Below are positions 44,783 to 57,276 of a stretch of 64,000 nt of DNA, piece after piece (positions within the stretch are counted from its first letter, which is position 1; each line of letters starts with the position of its first letter). Position numbers and translations under genes: made by a program. The notes below the pieces were generated by a model that was not told the DNA's origin, searched no databases, and saw only the letters and a program-made list of their open reading frames with translations. Origin of the DNA: Nothophaeocryptopus gaeumannii (Eukaryota; Ascomycota; Dothideomycetes; Mycosphaerellales; Mycosphaerellaceae); contig JASISA010000002.1 in NCBI GenBank assembly GCA_031771865.1, forward strand, positions 558,001 through 622,000, written 5' to 3'.

Positions 44783-45393
44783 CGTTTCTCGTAGTGGCTG
44801 TCGAGCTGTAGGTGGCTCTTGATCGATGGCGAGGAAGTCGTACGTGGGTTGCGCTGCTCATGCCATGATGGCGACGAGTGAGTGTGTTGTTGACAAACTG
44901 AAGTCAACTCAGGTCGCGGTTGCCGTGCGAAGATCGCCGGACGCGGAAGCAGCACACGGACCACCTCCTCCGAGCACCCCTGTCGCTCACGTTCGCACGT
45001 GTGCTTGGCACTGGCTTCAGACAACCACTTATTTCGAAGAGATGTTGTTTGCTGACAATGCTGACAATGGACAATGTGTGCCAGCACCTAAATTGTGGCA
45101 CGAGGCCAAACATACATGTACACTGCAGCAGCGCGACAAGCCACAACAGTCGTGACAACATGTGAAGGGAGGGAAGTATGTACTTTCGTCTAGTCGTCCA
45201 TTCAACATTGGCTAAATACAGCTATTTCTATCTGGCTTCATGTTCCCAAGGAGGAGTGTATCTCCATGAACTTTCGGGGTTATCCGTGCTCCTGCCTACG
45301 AACGCTCCTGCACACTGGCCCGGCCTGGGCTAGATGTAGGCATCATGCAGCGGCGTTACTGCTGTTCGAAAAATGCTCGCAGAGGCGCATAAC
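44783..45393. other. Intergenic, 611 bp (MAD1 upstream, GND 3')
   Basis: Contains the two-codon ATG-GCA-TGA at 44858-44866 (minus strand) before MAD1. Nothing else recognised. Confidence 0.45.
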
Positions 45394-47284
45394 TTAAGCA
45401 GTGTAGGTCGAGGCGGAGATGTTACCACCACGGCCGGTCCAGTTAACGTGGATGTCCTTGCCCTCTGGGTACTTCTCGCTGGCGAACTTGGGCTTGATGC
45501 GGAAAGTGTGCGCACCGAAGTAATCACGCTGTGCCTGGAGGAGGTTGGCTGGGAGGTCTTCTGTTCGGAAACCGTCGAAGAATGAGAGAGCAGTCGAGAA
45601 AGCAGGAGTTGGAATACCCCAGAGAGCACCCTTGGAGACAACGTTACGCCAGCCCTCCTGTGCGGAGTGGATGGCCTTGTTGAAGAAGTCGTCGAAGAGC
45701 AGGTTCTCGAGGTCTGGGTTGGAGCGGTACGCCTTGGTGATATCCTTCAAGAAAACGGAGCGGATAATGCAGCCACCACGCCACATGAGGGCGATCTCTG
45801 GCTTCTGGAGCTTCCAGTTGTACTCCTTGGCGGCCTACAAATGCTGTCAGTACGCTTTGAATGAAATGCGAAGGAACCAACTGGGACTCACAGCTTGCAT
45901 GAGCATGAAGCCCTGTGCGTAGGAGATGATCTTGGAGGCGTAAAGAGCCTGCTCAAGATCCTTAAGGAAGGCCTTCTTGTCACCCTCGAACTTGGGGGTT
46001 GGGCCAGTGAGCTTCTGGCTGGCACGAGTACGTTCGCCCTTGAGCGAAGACAAGCATCGTGCAAACACAGCCTCACCGATGAGAGTCACGGGCTGGCCCA
46101 TGTCGAGAGCGTTGATCGCGGTCCACTTTCCAGTACCCTTCTGACCAGCGGCATCGAGGATCTTCTCAAGGAGTGGGGATCCATCGTCGTCGTTGAAGTA
46201 CATAATGTCGCGGGTGATCTCAATGAGGAAAGAGTCAAGAACACCCTTGTTCCACTCCGCGAGAACATCACCCATCTCCTTGCCGGTCATACCAAGACCA
46301 CGCTTCATGATGTCGTAGGCCTGAGATTGTCAGCTCTGCTTTCTTCCAACTCGTGGACTATCTTATTTATCTCACCTCAGAAATGAGCTGCATGTCACCG
46401 TACTCAATACCGTTGTGGACCATCTTGACGTAGTGACCAGCACCCTCGTCACCGACCCATTGACAGCAAGGCTCGCCATCAGACTTAGCCGAGATGCTCT
46501 GGAGGACGTCCTTGATGTATGGCCATGCCTCCTCGTTACCACCTGGCATGATAGATGGGCCGTAACGGGCACCCTCCTCACCACCAGAGACACCGGAGCC
46601 GACAAAGCGGATGCCCTTGGAGGCAAGGTACTTGGTGCGGCGGTTGGTGTCTGGGAAGTGGGAGTTACCACCGTCAATGATGATGTCGCCTGGCTCAACA
46701 CCACCCTCAGTGAGGAGGGTCTCGATGAAGTCGTCGACTGGCTTTCCAGCCATGACTAGCAGCATCATGCGGCGTGGCTTCTTGAGCTTCTGGACGAACT
46801 CCCGGATGCTGTGTGCTCCAACAATGCTCTTGCCCTTGGCCTCATCGTTCAAAAAGCGGTCAACCTTGGCCACGGTACGGTTGAAGGCAACGACGGTGAA
46901 CCCGTGGTCGGCGGCGTTGAGGATCAGGTTTTGGCCCATGACAGCCAGGCCAATGAGGCCAAAGTCACCGCTGAAGAGGCATTGTCAGCTGTTGTACGGT
47001 GTGCATCAAGCCCGGAGATTGTGTGTCTGTTGATGACTCTTCTCAGGATATTTGACCAGACAAAAGTCATTGCATCCCAGCTTCTGTGCGAATTATCGCA
47101 TAGATCTAGCTCATCGCAGTCTCTCATGCTTGGTACGCTGATGTCTGCTCTTCCTTGTTTGGCCGCAGAGCCGCAGTAGAGTTCTTCCGCTAACAAAATC
47201 TTTCATGGCGGGGCTGAGGTGGGGTGTTGGGAGGGTATGTTGATGAGGAGGGTGATAGACTTACACAGCCTCTGGAGCAGACAT
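45394..47284 (-). CDS. GND1: 6-phosphogluconate dehydrogenase, decarboxylating
   Basis: Four exons: 47265..47284, 46376..46970, 45892..46320 and 45394..45834, giving 494 aa, the normal length. The first exon is 20 nt and is followed by a 294-nt intron; the others are 55 and 57. The NADP-binding Rossmann motif is GLAVMGQNL and FNRT follows. IIIDGGNSHF, SGGEEGARYGPSIMPGG, and catalytic Lys in VKMVHNGIEYGD are all present. The C-terminal part holds the dimer-locking tail ending TGRGGNISASTYTA. It converts 6-phosphogluconate to ribulose 5-phosphate, CO2 and NADPH in the cytosolic oxidative pentose phosphate pathway. Confidence 0.97.
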
Positions 47285-49425
47285 GATTGCGGTGTTCGAG
47301 TTGTTCAGATGTTTGGAGATAGAGTCAACTCGCTGTTGCAATGAGGAAGCAGAATTGTGAGGAAAGTTTGACATGAAGGGTTGAGTAGAACTGCTCAGCG
47401 CCGGAGGTTACGTCGTTGCGAAGGTGGGGCTCCAGCGTCGGAAAGCTGCGGCCAGTTTCACGGCTTCACGCTTTCTCAGTAAGCGATGACAGTTCCGCTT
47501 TGTTGAGCGAAACAGACTCTTGAGGCTCTTGACCACGGTCTCTTCGTTGTATCCTTGAACGTAACTATGTTTGAAGACTCAGCGGCGGTTGAAAACATCT
47601 CGAATCACTTGGTCTCAAAACCTTCTCGTCATCAATAGCCGACATTCTCTCTCGTAAGACACTCGGCATCGACCGCAGGATTCTCGGCATCTACGACAAA
47701 GCAAACAATGTCGTCAGGCTGCTATATCGGCCAGTTTTTACGATTTACGGGCCTCCTTGCGGTCTGATAGAAGGCGTCTAGCAAGAATGCTGCACAACTC
47801 CAGATCCGATGCCATCACCTCCTCGAACAATGCAATTGCTCGCTCTTTCGCTCTCGGAGGAGAGAGGACGCTATCTTTGCAAGCTCGCCCAACGACGGGA
47901 TGCATCCCATATCCCGGTTAACCCGTGACCTCATGAGATTATGGAACACCCCCAACCAAGATACGAGATGGCAGTCTCTGATGTTTGCATGCGACGGAGA
48001 AACTGCATGCAGCTCTGCACGTTGTTTTCCAGCCGAATTCGACAAATCCGCGGGATGGATTGAAGTGCCAACTGGACCCCTGGCTAGTGCACAACGGCCA
48101 GCCCCTCCAAGATTCTCCCTCACTTCCAGGCTCCTTCCTTCGCGGAAACAATGACCTCTTGCCATCCAGCTCAGGAAGTCCTGCGCAGGCAAAGGAAGCC
48201 TCCTCGGCATACAGAGCGCGATCATGCACGTCGGACGTGTAGACATACTAGGGCTGCAGCCGTTAGAGCCGAACGAATTCCAGTGCGTCTGGTATGAAAC
48301 TGGTAGCAATATCCGCACTGTGATGGCGGAAAAGTGAAGGGGCGAAGGCGTCGTCGTTGGCCTACTTCATATCGAATCGAAACCTTTCACGCGGATAATC
48401 CGTGATTGTCGCGGACAGCCTTGTGTGACACGGCTCGACGCCTCAATTGCGTACATATCCACGAGTTCACGAAGAGAAACAGCGATCACACTCTCTGCAT
48501 CCACGGTCGATGTGATCCATTCTTTTACCTATCCCACGGATCTCCATATGACCTGCATTTTGTTGATCGATTTGTACCACCATGCGTGTCACCTAAAACA
48601 GATTGCTAGCTTCAACGGGGCGGGCAATCAGCGTTTCTGGAATTGCACATTACTACGCGGCACCTCTCCTCCGTCGTGCTACAAGTCTGAAGAACTGCAA
48701 GGCAAGGCACTGAACGTACCAGCAGACGTCGCTTGCCGAAAAATGTGAGATGTAGGACAATGCAACAGTGCCGAGTCTCAGCCCTGCCATTTATCATGGA
48801 AAGTTTAATGGACAGGTAAGTAACGGCGCACAAGAAGATCTGTTCATTAGCCGCCTCACTTCGATGGACCCTTCCAGCCACGCTCCTTGATATCTATTCG
48901 GAAAGAACGCATAATGTATCTCCTTTAGACGTTATTCATGCTTTGCAAACTTGCATGAGAGATTGACCGACCATCCCCGAAATACCTATAATAAGCACAT
49001 CCACGCCCAACTAAGAGAGCTCTACCCCTTATAGGGCGCTCAAGTGGCCCGCGCCACTGAACGACACCTACCTTACACACGCGGCATACCTATGGCATCA
49101 AAGCCAATTTTGGAACAAGTGAATGTGATTTTTGATGGCTGCTGTCGACGGCCTCGTGGCTGCCATATTATTGCGACGACGATCCACACCTGCCTAAGCC
49201 CGCGACACACACGTGAAGAAGACACGCGCACTCGTCATCTCCCTTCCAATCAGAAGAACTGCAAAGCGAAAGAGGCGTCAAGCTCTCTATTCACCGGTGG
49301 CCAGCGACAACAGCTTCAGCCTCTCATATAAACTTGAGCGTCGCACCCAAACAGCCTACCGCACGCTGTGCGGCCAACTTGGAACCCCTCCGACAATCGA
49401 CTCTTGCCTGCCGACAATACACATC
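47285..49425. other. Long divergent intergenic region, 2.1 kb
   Basis: Separates GND1 and the alpha/beta hydrolase. No gene, tRNA or repeat was recognised; open frames here are short and featureless. The right end is a pyrimidine- and CA-rich leader before ATG 49426. Confidence 0.5.
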
Positions 49426-50403
49426 ATGGAGAAGGTCAAGTCAGTTCTTCGGAAGTTCAACTGCTTCACGGGCCCGAAACCGATCAGAGTCGATCCTGAT
49501 AGGAAGATCAAATCGCCTTCACCAGCGACATCACACGCAAATGGCAGCGGCAGCATCACGAAAGACCAAGCCGTCGCCTACATCAAACGCGCAGATAATG
49601 CCGGCATTTCTGTCGTGATCGCTCATGGCGCGTTCCAAACACAATACCACTACCAACTTTTCGTCGACGCCCTCCGAAAGCATACCGACATCGACCGGAT
49701 CCTGGTACCGCAGCAGTCATCATCCGGGCCTTCTCCGCCGGTAGACTCATTCGCCAGGGACGTCAAACTACTTCACCAGACAGTCGCCGACGAGATCCTG
49801 CAAGGACAGGATGTGCTCCTCATATGCCACAGCTACGGCAGTATACCCGGCTGCGAAGCCTTATTCAACCTCCCACAACAACACGCCGGCACCGAAACCA
49901 AAATTGGCAGAATCCTTGGTATAGTCTTCTTATCCGCCTTCGTCGCTGAAGCAGGCCAATCCCTCGTAACCTCCAAAATGGCAGGCCGAGCCTCCTGGGT
50001 ACGAACTGAAGGGCCTCTATCCTACGTCAACAACCCAGCACTGACGCTCTTCAATTGCGTATCCTCACCCGCGCTCGTGCAGGAACAGGTATCCCGACTT
50101 GTTCCACAATCTTCGACTTCTTTCATAACACCCACAACGACGCAGACATGGACCGAACACCCTTGCGTGTATGTGAGATGTCTGCACGACCAGGCCATGT
50201 TCCCCGAAGAACAGGATTACTTCATCTCCCGCCTTCGCCGTCTCAACCCGGACTCAAAAGTGCAGGACCTCGAAGCGGATCATGTTTCCTTTGCAAGCTG
50301 CCCGGAGAACTTGGCCCAGCTAACGGCGAACGTGGTATCTGATCTGAAGAAGGGACGGGATAAGGGAGGAGAGGGAGAAAAGCTCCGGCTAGGAGGCGTC
50401 TAG
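49426..50403 (+). CDS. Alpha/beta-hydrolase (esterase-like)
   Basis: A single exon of 325 aa from ATG 49426 (ATCATGGAGAAG). The fold starts at about residue 61 with ISVVIAHGAFQTQYHY (oxyanion HG). The nucleophile is Ser137 in LICHSYGS (H-S-Y-G rather than GxSxG at the first position), the likely acid is Asp255 in CLHDQAMFP and the base His286 in EADHVSF. It resembles plant MES/HNL-like and fungal AB_hydrolase_6 proteins acting on small esters; the substrate is unknown. The frame is open upstream to 49213 but has only GTG there. There is no signal peptide, so it is cytosolic. Confidence 0.85.
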   Translation: MEKVKSVLRKFNCFTGPKPIRVDPDRKIKSPSPATSHANGSGSITKDQAVAYIKRADNAGISVVIAHGAFQTQYHYQLFVDALRKHTDIDRILVPQQSSSGPSPPVDSFARDVKLLHQTVADEILQGQDVLLICHSYGSIPGCEALFNLPQQHAGTETKIGRILGIVFLSAFVAEAGQSLVTSKMAGRASWVRTEGPLSYVNNPALTLFNCVSSPALVQEQVSRLVPQSSTSFITPTTTQTWTEHPCVYVRCLHDQAMFPEEQDYFISRLRRLNPDSKVQDLEADHVSFASCPENLAQLTANVVSDLKKGRDKGGEGEKLRLGGV

Positions 50404-51413
50404 AGAGCCCCAACTAGCACGAGCGTTGTTTCCGCGAAAAGCGCGACGAGTGCCAGGTCAGTAGGGAGTGCGAGGTCAGCGGGAAGTTTGAGGAGCGGCG
50501 GAGCGAGGAGTCAGTTTTCGGTCATTGTGTGAGCAGCATCAAGCTCATTCTTTTTCTGATGTGATTGCGGCACTGGTCTGCTGCTTTCATCGTTGCTGGG
50601 TTGCCTCACGGCGGGGCATTGAAGGGAGTGCATAGGGTTTGAGCTGCTGCATTTGTTCTTTAAGGTACATGCTGCAGTATGTGTGTTTGAACAAGCGAGC
50701 GAGCGAGCATCGTGCGAGAGCATATGAGTCTAAACGAGAGACGAGGCGAAGCGTGTACGTTATATCGACAGAGCATAATTATATTGTATCGTTGCCTCTT
50801 GCTTCTTGTGTGTATAGATTTTCGGTAATGAGGATGTGTGGTATTCAGTTTTCTTTTTCCTGGGTCGGAGATCTCGCTCTCCGTTCGCAAAGCCCGATTG
50901 CATGGGCCTTCTCCGAAGAAGTCGGCTCTGCTTCTCCGGTGCTCTGTCGGCTAGTCAGCAATCCCATGCAACGTAAGTGCAGCGTGAAGCGAATTGAATC
51001 CCAGAAATCATTGTGTCTCCATTCATTCCTATCGAGCGCGATGTTCATTTTCGTCACGCCTCCGAGATGAACGTTGAAGCCATCTCCAGAACGCCGACGC
51101 TAATGTCAGATTCCACCAAGTTCAAGTTAATGCTGCCAGTTGCGGGCAGATGTAATGCCTGCGCCGCGGTCTATGTTGAATACAAAACGTCCATGCCGCG
51201 AGCAGGGCTGTATCGGGTATCATGCGCTCTCCATCAAACAAACTTTTTGGTACATCTCGTTCATCGTCTATTCCCCTTCCTGAAATGGTGATTTGGTTCC
51301 CTTGTAACGCCGTGTCTGCGAGTCGTGGGTGGAGCCTTCGACTCGGCTATGCCAACGCTACCGTGAGGTAGGGCGAATTAGGTAGTATGTTGAAAAGTGG
51401 TCGGGCGAGAAGC
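50404..51413. other. Intergenic, 1.0 kb (convergent)
   Basis: 3' regions of the hydrolase and SAM synthetase. No gene seen. The first 110 bp contain imperfect repeats of GTGCCAGGTCAGTAGGGAG/GTGCGAGGTCAGCGGGAAG (about 50449-50485). Confidence 0.45.
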
Positions 51414-52732
51414 TTAGAACTTGAGGGTCTTGGGCTGCTCCCAAGTGAAACTCTGGTTGGTGAAGTGACCGTTCTTGGCGGTCTCGCGGTAGACTGGCTT
51501 GGCAAGGTCGAGCTCCTTGACAATGACACCCGGCCTCATGTTGAAGTTGTTGCGGATGATCTCGACGAGCTCCTCGGAGGTCTTCTTGGAGGTGCCGTAG
51601 GTTTCGACGAAGATCGAAAGTGGCTCGGCAACACCAATGGCGTAGGAGAACTGGACGAGGGCACGGCGGGCGAGGCCGGAGTGGACGATCGACTTAGCGA
51701 CCCATCGGGCGAGGTATGCGGCCGATCGGTCGACCTTGCTGTAGTCCTTTCCGGAGAAAGCACCACCACCGTGGGCACCCCAACCACCGTATGTGTCAAC
51801 AATGATCTTACGGCCAGTAAGACCGGCGTCACCCTGTGGGCCACCGATGATGAAAAGTCCAGATGGTTGGATCTGACAGATGTTAGCTCTTCGTATAATC
51901 AAACCAAGCGAATTTTTGATCTTACGTGGTAGACGGTCTTGTCGTCGAGGAGGTTTGCTGGGATGACCTTCTTGATGATCTTCTCAAGGACCTCCTTTCG
52001 GAGCTGCTCGGTGGTGATTTCTGGGGCGTGCTGGGCGGAAACGACGACAGTGTCTACTCGCTTTGGCACAACAGCGCCATTGTCGTGCTCGTACTCAACA
52101 GTGACTTGAGTCTTGGTGTCAGGGCGGACCCATGGGCAGGTACCGTCAAGGCGGGACTGCTCAAGGGCAGCGTTGAGCTTGTGTGCGAGGAGAATGGTCA
52201 ATGGCAACATTTCTGGGGTCTCGTCGGTGGCATAACCGAACATGATACCCTGGTCACCGGCACCGAGGTTCTCGAGGCGCTCCTCGTAGTGGAGACCTTG
52301 TGCAATATCTGGGCTCTGCTCCTCAATGGCGACAAGCACGTTGCAGGTCTTGTAGTCAAATCCCTTGCTCGAGTCATCGTACCCAATGTCCTTGATGGCA
52401 TCACGGATGACTTTCTGGTAGTCAACACGGGTCTTGGTGGTAATTTCACCGAAGATCATGACCATGCCAGTCTTGGTGGCAGTCTCGCAGGCAACCTTGG
52501 ACGCGGGGTCCTCGGCCAAGCAGGCGTCGAGCACGGCATCGGAGACCTGGTCAGCCAACTTGTCCGGGTGGCCACGACCGACGGACTCGGAAGTGAAGAG
52601 GAAAGTGCCCTTTCTGAAGAGAAAAGTGAGTTAGCGAGCTTCTTTCGAACGGTATTGCTCAACTCAATGGTTTGAAGTCAGGAAAAGTACTTACGGGCCT
52701 GCGTGAGGAGCGGTGCCGTTTGTCTGGGCCAT
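51414..52732 (-). CDS. S-adenosylmethionine synthetase
   Basis: Three exons: 52695..52732, 51926..52613 and 51414..51872 (introns 81 and 53 nt), giving 394 aa, normal for the family. It makes SAM from methionine and ATP. Visible signatures are FLFTSESVG, the central GAGDQGIMFGYATDE, and GGWGAHGGGAFSGKD (phosphate-binding GGGAFSGKD). The usual GEGHPDK near the N-terminus reads GRGHPDK here. The protein is cytosolic and strongly coding in bias, with a long antisense open frame as a by-product. It is divergent from SHMT, with a CACGTG box between them. Confidence 0.96.
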
Positions 52733-53862
52733 TTTGTCGAATGTGTCTGGAGGAGTGATATGGAAGGGTGAGGATTAGAACGAAACGAGTAGTGTGATGT
52801 AAGGTAGGTAGTAGGTTTGGAGGGCGAGGTGGTGAGAAACAATTTAAACTCGTCCCGCTTCTGAGAACTGGAACTGCCGTGCTGCCCCGCGTTCGAGCTG
52901 AAGTCGTGGCCTGTCACGGGTTGATGTCGGAATGGAGATTTGGCGGGCCTGGACGAAAACAATATCAGCGTCTCCGGCAAGCGGTCGACTGAACGGAATA
53001 TATACTGGCTGCTCTAATCACCGATACCACGTGCGTCGTGCCTTCTGTCCCCATGCGGTCGACCGGCAACCGAATCATCCTCACCATCCAGGCCAGGACT
53101 TTTTGGTGCTCGACTCGGTTGCCCCAGCCGAAGTCGCGATGGTGTCATTTTTCGAGACGATCATCAACAAGTGCGCTCCGCTCCCAGCAGAATGCTCTGC
53201 AGGTGCCTTCTTCCGCTGTCGGGGTCAGACACCGTCGTTGCTGCGCGAACCTGGCGTTCAACAAACAGGAGCGAGACATTTCTTGCTGCAGGGAAGCAAG
53301 CACGTCTGACCGCGTGAGAAGCCGATGAAGTTCCAAATACTCCGCGGTCTCCTCGAAGGGCGGGCAAGATATTCACTGTGCAAACAGAACTGCCCGACGG
53401 AATGCGAAGCTGTCTGCCAGCCGGACAATCCTCCAGCAAGCAGCAAAGGAGGGCCGAGCCTCCGCGTGAGTGTTGAAGTGGATTCTGCCTCTTCGCTAGT
53501 GTTCGGTGAGGAGGAGGAGTGTTCTCCGGTCTCCAGTCGGGGATGCTGCAACTCCTTCGGCGCTGATGGCCGTTCTGATATCGGCCTTGTTAGATATTTC
53601 ACGAGATGAAGTACACACAGAGAGGGTGTAGAAGTCATTGAGCTACTACGACGGCTTCCATACCGATGGAAAGAATGACCTGTTCGAGTGGTCGGTATTC
53701 TTGCCGTCAAGTGAAGGCATCTGTGACCGTTTGAGGCATGAGATCCCCGCCCGCACTACCCGCCGAGCTTGGGTAGGTCTGATATTACTACTAGCCACTG
53801 CAATCGCATTGCTCATACGACTTTCGTTTCTATTCGCCATTTGGCTTCTGCTCCATAGCATC
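52733..53862. promoter_or_regulatory. Divergent promoter of SAM synthetase and mitochondrial SHMT
   Basis: 1.13 kb. It contains a perfect CACGTG E-box at 53028-53033, about 300 bp from the SAM synthetase start. CACGTG is bound by Cbf1-type bHLH factors that control sulfur/methionine genes in yeast; the link here is inference. No gene was recognised in between. Confidence 0.5.
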
Positions 53863-55644
53863 ATGGCGTCCATGAAGGCGACGGCGAGGTCGTCTGGACT
53901 GCTGTGCAGGGCGTGCAAGAGGCCGGTTCAGACACAGTCATTCGGCTCGCAGACATGGCGGCGAGCAATGTCTACAGAGGGACAGCAGAAGGTATTTGAT
54001 CCGAAGGATACGACTCGAACAGTACTAATTTTGAGTGCAGCTGCTCTCCGAACATCTCGAGCAAGGTGACCCCACCGTCTTCGATATTATCCGCAAGGTT
54101 CGCCCATTACCACCGCCACCGTACGAATGCACCTGCGCACGAATTGATGTATCGTAGGAGAAAAGAAGGCAGAAACATTTTATTAACCTCATCCCGTCCG
54201 AAAACTTCACAAGTCAGGCAGTGTTGGATGCACTTGGGAGTGTGATGCAAAGTAGGATGCGCAAAGCCAACGAAGGCATTGAAACAGGTGGACTGACACG
54301 CAGACGATAGACAAATACTCCGAGGGATACCCAGGAGCACGATACTACGGCGGCAATGAGCACATCGACGAGGCCGAACGGCTATGTCAAGAGCGAGCAT
54401 TGCAGACCTTCGGGTTGAAGAACGACAGCTGGGGTGTCAACGTACAGCGTCTGCAATACCTCTTCCCTATCCCACCGACTTCATGGCGCTGACACTGTCT
54501 AGCTCTCTCCGGATCGCCAGCGAACCTTTACGCATACTCCGCGCTCTGCAATACGCACGACCGAATCATGGGCCTCGATCTCCCGCACGGCGGCCATCTG
54601 TCCCATGGCTACCAAATACCAACGAAGAAGATCTCCATGATCTCCAAATACTTTGAGACATTCCCTTACCGATTAGACGAGAAGACCGGACTGATCGACT
54701 ACGATAAGCTTGAAGAGATGGCACTGCTCTACAGACCGAAGATCATTATTGCAGGAACGAGCGCGTACAGCAGATTGATCAACTACGAGAGATTCCGAGA
54801 TATCGCAGATAAAGTGGGCAATTGCTACCTGCTGGCAGACATGGCACATATATCTGGTCTTGTCGCTGGAGGCGTGGTCCCACCTCCGTTCGAATACGCT
54901 GATGTGGTTACCACCACGACACATAAGAGCTTGAGAGGGCCAAGAGGAGCTATGATTTTCTTCCGAAAGGGCGTGAGGAGTGTGGACAAGAAGGGTAAGG
55001 AAGAGTTGTTCGACTTGGAGAACCCGATCAACGCGTCCGTATTCCCAGGGCACCAAGGAGGACCGCATAACCACACAATTACTGCTCTGGCAGTAGCACT
55101 GCACCAAGCGCAGCAGCCTGAGTTCAAGGAGTACCAGAAGACCGTACTTGAGAACGCCAAGGCTCTGGCTTCAAGACTGGGCAACGGCAAGGAGTCTGGT
55201 GGTCTGGGATACAACATCGTCAGCGGTGGCACAGACAACCACCTCGTACTCGTCGATTTGAAGGATAAGGGCATCGACGGCGCTCGCGTCGAGCGCATCC
55301 TGGAACTCGTTGGTGTTGCAGCCAACAAGAATACCGTTCCCGGCGACCGATCGGCTCTCAAGCCAGGAGGTCTCCGCATGGGTACTCCAGCCATGACTAC
55401 TCGAGGATTCCAGGGTGAGGACTTCAAGCGTGTGGCGGATATTGTCCACCGAGCTGTGAATATCACCAAGACGCTCGACGTAAGAGCGAAGGAAGCTGCA
55501 GAGAAGAGTGGGCGGAAGAACCCAGGCAGCGTGGCTGCTTTCAGAGAGTACGTGAAGGAAGGAGAAGAGGTTGTTGAGATTGTGGAGCTCAGGAGGGAGG
55601 TTGAGGATTGGACCGGCACCTTCTCGCTGCCATGGACGGAGTAA
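53863..55644 (+). CDS. SHM1: Mitochondrial serine hydroxymethyltransferase
   Basis: Five exons: 53863..53991, 54041..54097, 54158..54251, 54311..54448 and 54503..55644 (introns 49, 60, 59 and 54 nt), giving 519 aa. The first exon is a basic mitochondrial presequence (MASMKATARSSGLLCRACKR). Conserved blocks are INLIPSENFTS, NKYSEGYPGARYYGG, VNVQPLSGSPANLYAYSA, GLDLPHGGHLSHGYQ, and the PLP-binding Lys281 in TTTTHKSLRGPRGAM. It interconverts serine and glycine, loading one-carbon units on tetrahydrofolate. The correct third intron ends at CGATAG (54310); the earlier CAG would break the frame. Confidence 0.96.
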
Positions 55645-55896
55645 AGCTGTAATGGAGGTCAGGACAAAGCTATGTGAATTGAGGCATCTGGGTGGCGTTT
55701 AGCATTTGGGTGGACTGCTGCAGCGAGTGAATGAAACGGTTTGTATGCATTCAACGTTTGGAAACTCGAGTCAACGGCGAAGTTGATTCCGAGCTTCACT
55801 TGACTTCACTCGCTCCTCCCTCTTCTGGAAAACGTGGAGACACTGACGCGGCCGAACGCACTTTACTCCGGATAAACATTGTCTTCGGAAGGCGCA

Positions 55897-56901
55897 ATGG
55901 ACGCACCAATCGCTAATCTGGGCTTCACTAAATCCACCGCCTCTTTTAAAACAGACAACACCTACTTCGAGGTCAGCAACATCGCAACACCGCTATCGTC
56001 CTTGACCTACTCAACGCTCGCACCTAGCGCGGCCGGCGAACTCGATAACGTGCCCCTCACCAACCCAACTCACCAGCACCACAACAACACTATGGTCACA
56101 GACTCGGAGAAACTGTCCTGGCAATACCAGCCATGGGTCCAGCCGGCGGCCGTCATACTACTGATCTACTCCTTCGGTAGCATGCTGCTTATAATGTTGA
56201 TGTGCGCGGGTGGATATCTGGACTGGGGACTCAATGTAAGTTCACTCCTCGAGGCGTTTACCAGCCAAACGAAGAGACAACACTGACTGCCTTCTCAGCT
56301 CGACATGGACGGCGGCCACCACTTCCGCCGCGCCCACCGCCGAGAACAAGAAGCCCGTTGGCGGGCAGAGCGCTTCGTCGACGAGACGCCCAGCCCGAAT
56401 GAGCTTCTCAACCGAATCCGCCAATCACGAGAACAGCCCCTCTCCCACGCTCGTACCATCTCTATCCTCACGGAAATGGGCAACGGCGACGAAGAACACA
56501 TCGCCGCTCTCCGCCTCTCACACTCCAATCAAGGAATCATCATCGACGAAGCACAGCTCCGCGAACAGCTGAATTGGTTCAGCTACGTCGCCCATCCACC
56601 CCGACATGATTCGCTTTCAGGCCTTCCAGCTGTGCGCGAGGCGCAAACTACGCCTTGGCTATCTCCTGGACGGGATCAGGCGACACCGTGGCCAACGGTT
56701 GTTGCGCAAGTTGAGTCGGATGGAGAGTTGTCGGCAAATGAGACGATGGTTGACAGACATATTGATCGGAGATTGAGGCGGCAGAGGTCGAGGGATCAGG
56801 ATGTTGGATTTTTGGATATGGGGGAGGAGAGGAGAAGGGCAGCGAGAGCGAGAAGGGATGCGCAAGTCTTGGCGAATTTGAGGGCGATGGGGATGATGTG
56901 A
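55897..56901 (+). CDS. Single-TM protein with charged C-terminal half, unknown
   Basis: Two exons, 55897..56235 and 56299..56901 (63-nt intron), giving 313 aa. The polar N-terminal 85 aa are followed by one TM helix (AAVILLIYSFGSMLLIMLMCAGGYL, about residues 87-111). The C-terminal 200 aa are Arg/Glu-rich and likely helical (RRAHRREQEARWRAERF, DRRLRRQRSRDQD). There is no signal peptide and no family is recognised. The intron falls just after the TM, a place where exon-shuffled tails are common. Confidence 0.7.
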
Positions 56902-57276
56902 AGGCAAGGACCATAGAGGCAGCTTCAGAAGCAGGTTCGGCCGGGCGCCACGAGCAGTGGACGGACATACTGAGGACGAGGTTGAGGACAGCTCTGCGCA
57001 TATGGACCGGCTTTGATCAGAAAAGACTTCTAATACAAGCGTCGTGGTTGGCCACGCCAGCGAAACAGATGAAGGTATATTGAGGACAACACGAAATCAT
57101 CGCCTTTCATACATAAGATTCTGCACCTCTTTCCGCTGTCTCAATCGAAATTTCAACTACAGCATAAGATCAAGAGCCTCTCTCTTCACGACGTCCATCC
57201 ATCCAAGACGGACCACGCCCCAACCAAACGCAACCGCGCAAAGTCTAGTCACAAGAACATAATTTCCAAATTCACC
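56902..57276. other. Intergenic, 375 bp
   Basis: No gene recognised. Confidence 0.4.

Noticed and set aside
51926..52675. 249-codon open frame antisense to SAM synthetase
   Set aside because: It mirrors a strongly biased coding gene, has no domain and starts at a non-conserved ATG; a by-product of codon use.
54825..55619. 264-codon open frame antisense to SHMT
   Set aside because: Low-complexity Ser/Leu/Pro translation; shadow of the SHMT exon.
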